Part shown: in pieces, positions 61,233 to 64,000 of the stretch
How the letters are laid out: each line of letters opens with the position of its first letter
Position numbering within the stretch: position 1 is the stretch's first letter
Assembly: GCF_003945345.1 (NCBI RefSeq)
Contig: NZ_AP019308.1
Coordinates: forward strand, 3,596,001 to 3,660,000
Reading direction: 5' to 3'
DNA length: 64,000 nucleotides
Source of the DNA: Paenibacillus baekrokdamisoli
GTDB lineage: Bacteria; Bacillota; Bacilli; Paenibacillales; Paenibacillaceae
Translations under genes and position numbers: made by a program
The notes under the pieces: model-generated
Database searches by the model: none
What the model was told of the DNA's origin: nothing
The model's input: the letters and a program-made list of their open reading frames with translations, nothing else

Positions 61233-63530
61233 ATGAATCGGAATTACTTCAAATCCAAACTATTCTTAAAATATATATGGTCCTACTTATTCATTTTGCT
61301 TCTCCCATTAATCCTCATTACCGTTTTCATTTATGAGAACGCTGTCAGCAACCTCAGGTCAGAGATTGAACAATCTCATCTCAATCAATTAACACAAACG
61401 AAAACGATTATTGACGGCCGAATGAAAGAGCTCAGCGAAATCGCCTCTCGTGTCTCCTATGACCAAAGGCTGACCCCTTATCGAGTCCATGATCCTTATT
61501 ACAGCGGTGAAGCGATTCAAGCGCTGGATCAATACAAAGCATCAAGCTCTATCATTGGTGAAATGTTCCTGTATTTTCACAAGGATGATAAAATCTACTC
61601 TTCCAAAGGAATGTCGAATCTTAACGTGTTTATAAGTAATTATAGCTTTCACAAATGGAAACAAGCGGACCTCACCCAAGACTTGAACAGCGTGATATTT
61701 CCATCCATGCGTCCGGCCGATCTCGTCAATCGTAACACTCACTTGCAGCAATCAATGCTGGCTTATCTGGTTCCAATTACACCGAACAGCCCTAACCCGC
61801 ATGGCACGATCATGTACTTAATCCAGGAATCCGAGCTAACCGGCTTGATCGATTCGATTCTTGGGAAGTTCCAAGGATTATCCTATATTTTCGATAATAA
61901 TGGTCAAATTCTGACCAATAATCGCCAGGGGGAATCCCTTGTGGATGCGGATGCCAAATCGCTCTTTAAGCTCTCTTCAGGTATTCACAGTAAAACTATA
62001 AACGGCAGCCAGCATTCTATCGTATCTGTCAAATCAAAGGAAAACGGATGGACCTATGTGACATTGATGCCAAGCGCTCAATTCTTCAGCAGCGTGCTGC
62101 ATGTTCGCAGCTTCATCATCATGTTGTTCTGCATCGTTGTACTTGTGGGTGCTGCAATTGCTCTCTTGCTTGCTAGAATGCAATATCAACCGATATCCGT
62201 CCTGTTGGAATTCGCGAACTCCAAATCCAAACCGAACGGCTCGGCAGCTCAGTCCGTACCCTCCGGCAATGAGCTTGAGCGAATTCGAACAGCTCTGCAG
62301 GATTACAGCTCTCGGGTGGATCTTCAGGAGCCCTATGCACGCAATCATTTTCTGTCCATGCTGCTGAAATACGGAAACGCCCAGAGCATGACGCCAGCTC
62401 TCATGTCAGCGTTCGACCTTCAATTCGACCGTTCTCATCACTTCGTGATGGTCATCGGATGGGTTGAATCAGAAGATCATCTAGGCGACAGACAAGATCG
62501 ACAAGAAATTATCGAGCTGCTTGCCCAAGTGGAGTTCCCGGAACTAGCTGCACATGCCTATGGTGTTGAGCTCCCGCAGCCGAATCAGCTCGCACTCATT
62601 GTCAGTTTTAACCTTGATGATACTATGCAGGAATTCATTCACGTCAGTCATATCGTCGAAGCGGCACGCAGTAAAATGCTCGAAAATTTCGATGTGATTC
62701 CGATGATTGGCGTCGGGATCTGCTATTCTAATCCTAACCAGCATAATCAGTCCTTTATTGAAGCCTGTTCCGCATATGAGCTTCGTATGTCAACTGGGCA
62801 TGGCAGTGTCACTTATTTTGAGAATCTGTCTTATACGCCGGATCACACCTACTGGATTCCTAATAACGTGTTGTTGAAGCTCTCACAAAGTTTGAAGCTA
62901 GGAAGCTATGATGTGGCGGCACAGATAATCAGTCCAACGATCCGAAGTTTGCATTCTTCCGATCTTTCTACATTAATCATGCGCTGTATATGCTTTGACC
63001 TTCTGAATACGATGCTGAAGACTGCATCTGAACTCGGCATCCATAACGTCATGCAGGAAATTCCCCATAATATGATTGTCAATTCATTAGATGAATTAGA
63101 GCGCAGTTTCCTTAATCTTGCTTCCCGGATCTGCACGCAGGTTGAGCGGAATACGAAGAAGGAAGAACATTCACTAATGGATCAGGTAGTTGCCTACATT
63201 GACAGTCACTTTATGGATCATACACTCAGTCTCGAGACGCTATCCTTCGAGTTCGCCATCTCACCTTCGCATATCAGCCGTTCATTCAAGGAGAAGATGG
63301 GCCTGAACTTCATTCCGTATATTTGGAATAAAAGGCTGGAAGAGGTCATGCACCAATTAAAAACAACGAATGATGCGTTAAAGGACATCATTATACGTGT
63401 CGGATACCTCGATACACCTAACTTTATCCGTAAATTCAAGAAAGAAACCGGCTATACCCCAGGCCAATACCGTAAGCTCTACTCGGAAAACGAGCTGGCG
63501 GATACAGCATTGAATTTCGATGAAGAATAA
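61233..63530 (+). CDS. Membrane-bound AraC-family regulator of the fucoside operon
   Basis: This 765-aa protein has an N-terminal helix (YIWSYLFILLLPLILITVF), an extracytoplasmic Cache-like domain (about 35-285), a second helix (FIIMLFCIVVLVGAAIALLL), a cytoplasmic linker, and a C-terminal AraC double helix-turn-helix (LETLSFEFAISPSHISRSF, IIIRVGYLDTPNFIRKFKKE). One-component membrane AraC sensors of this kind regulate nearby glycan operons in Paenibacillus. It is divergent from the fucosidase operon with 115 nt between, so it probably controls that promoter. AGGAGG precedes the ATG. Confidence 0.92.
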   Translation: MNRNYFKSKLFLKYIWSYLFILLLPLILITVFIYENAVSNLRSEIEQSHLNQLTQTKTIIDGRMKELSEIASRVSYDQRLTPYRVHDPYYSGEAIQALDQYKASSSIIGEMFLYFHKDDKIYSSKGMSNLNVFISNYSFHKWKQADLTQDLNSVIFPSMRPADLVNRNTHLQQSMLAYLVPITPNSPNPHGTIMYLIQESELTGLIDSILGKFQGLSYIFDNNGQILTNNRQGESLVDADAKSLFKLSSGIHSKTINGSQHSIVSVKSKENGWTYVTLMPSAQFFSSVLHVRSFIIMLFCIVVLVGAAIALLLARMQYQPISVLLEFANSKSKPNGSAAQSVPSGNELERIRTALQDYSSRVDLQEPYARNHFLSMLLKYGNAQSMTPALMSAFDLQFDRSHHFVMVIGWVESEDHLGDRQDRQEIIELLAQVEFPELAAHAYGVELPQPNQLALIVSFNLDDTMQEFIHVSHIVEAARSKMLENFDVIPMIGVGICYSNPNQHNQSFIEACSAYELRMSTGHGSVTYFENLSYTPDHTYWIPNNVLLKLSQSLKLGSYDVAAQIISPTIRSLHSSDLSTLIMRCICFDLLNTMLKTASELGIHNVMQEIPHNMIVNSLDELERSFLNLASRICTQVERNTKKEEHSLMDQVVAYIDSHFMDHTLSLETLSFEFAISPSHISRSFKEKMGLNFIPYIWNKRLEEVMHQLKTTNDALKDIIIRVGYLDTPNFIRKFKKETGYTPGQYRKLYSENELADTALNFDEE

Positions 63531-63541
63531 CAAAATATGAT

Positions 63542-63592
63542 GCCAATATACCCGATCACCATTAAGCATGACCGGGTATATTGGCTTTTTTT
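63542..63592 (+). terminator. Terminator of the AraC-type regulator
   Basis: GCCAATATACCCG pairs with CGGGTATATTGGC, followed by TTTTTTT. Confidence 0.92.
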
Positions 63593-63635
63593 ATTCATTC
63601 ATTCATTCATACATTCATTCATTCATGCATGAATT
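63592..63635. repeat. (CATT)n tetranucleotide microsatellite
   Basis: CATTCATTCATTCATACATT and further units lie between the convergent ends of the regulator gene and the binding-protein gene; non-coding. Confidence 0.85.
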
Positions 63636-63646
63636 GAATAGTCATC

Positions 63647-64000
63647 CTACTTTTTCGAACCGTTCCATCGATCGTATGCGCCTTGATAGAGTTCGGCTAT
63701 ACGGTCACCGCCCATTTTTTTGATTTGAGCCGTATACTTATCCCAGTTAGCGAGTGGTTCTTGACCTGTTACGAACTTCGCTTCCATCTGAATCACATAC
63801 GTGTTCAGATCGGACAGCAACGCGGAAGCTTCGCTCTGCTCTTCATTCGTTAAATAAACGTTAGGGAACGGCGCTTTGCCGATTGGAGTAAGTTTCTCCG
63901 CATTTTCCTTATCGATCCATGTGTCGAAATCGCTTTTAAGTCCTTTAGTAAGATCGGCTTCGTTCATACCAGGCGTGAGGATACCATAGTTAGGCGTCAT
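63647..64000 (-). CDS. Solute-binding protein, C-terminal part (continues beyond window)
   Basis: These 117 residues are the C-terminus of an LplA-type extracellular solute-binding protein. EASALLSDLNTYVIQMEAKF, GQEPLANWDKYTAQIKKMGG and AYDRWNGSKK are the usual closing helices of that family. The 5' part lies past the right edge, so the start is not seen. It is probably the binding protein of an importer serving the fucoside locus. Confidence 0.88.
   Translation of the reverse strand: MTPNYGILTPGMNEADLTKGLKSDFDTWIDKENAEKLTPIGKAPFPNVYLTNEEQSEASALLSDLNTYVIQMEAKFVTGQEPLANWDKYTAQIKKMGGDRIAELYQGAYDRWNGSKK

Overview
The window looks like a chromosomal segment of a Paenibacillus-like member of the Bacillales. 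The pointers are moderate G+C with AT-rich accessory stretches, strong GGAGG ribosome binding sites, frequent TTG/GTG starts, LplABC/YesMN-type sugar modules, T-box and c-di-AMP riboswitches, and many U-rich hairpin terminators. The species cannot be fixed from sequence alone.

Layout. 0-0.7 kb: half of a dispersed palindromic repeat, a tRNA-Phe, and directly upstream of it a Phe-type T-box leader with its own promoter. 0.7-5 kb: small accessory genes (VOC, aminoglycoside-phosphotransferase-like, GNAT, CD3324-like, Nudix remnant, HAD). 5.4-19.6 kb: a mannoside locus read leftward: YesM-like kinase, YesN-like regulator, lipoprotein binding protein with a candidate cre site, two permeases, GH125, a clan GH-A hydrolase and a GH38 alpha-mannosidase. 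19.8-26 kb: an MFS exporter, GIY-YIG and DUF2087 proteins, an orphan chorismate synthase and a secreted protein with a copper-amine-oxidase-N-type domain. 26-33.8 kb: a kdp potassium-uptake operon behind a c-di-AMP riboswitch. It encodes a small membrane ORF, KdpF, A, B, C and an unusual KdpD-like protein made of two sensor halves without a kinase; no KdpE is present.

34.4-44 kb: an AT-rich accessory region of small unrelated plus-strand genes (methyltransferase, SDR, VOC, lipoprotein, GNAT, a 57-aa membrane protein) separated by about twelve copies of a short motif close to AACGGGCAGGATAGYRTGG, often next to hairpins. It also holds two 257-bp direct repeats and an IS110-family element with a candidate bridge-RNA region. 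I know no name for this cassette-like arrangement and consider it the best candidate for an undescribed system here.

44-49.3 kb: an ABC half-transporter / DUF1854 / ABC half-transporter operon, both ABC proteins carrying an N-terminal double-CxxC knuckle. 49.6-55 kb: a fosmidomycin-resistance-like MFS protein and a MacAB-like export operon (frameshifted lipoprotein, adaptor with a Gly-rich repeat insert, ATPase, permease). 55.3-64 kb: a fucoside locus (GH18, CBM9-like protein, sugar isomerase-like protein, two GH29 fucosidases), a divergent AraC-type membrane regulator, and the end of another binding-protein gene. The GH38/GH125 and GH29/GH18 loci together suggest use of mannosylated and fucosylated glycans; this is inference from family membership.
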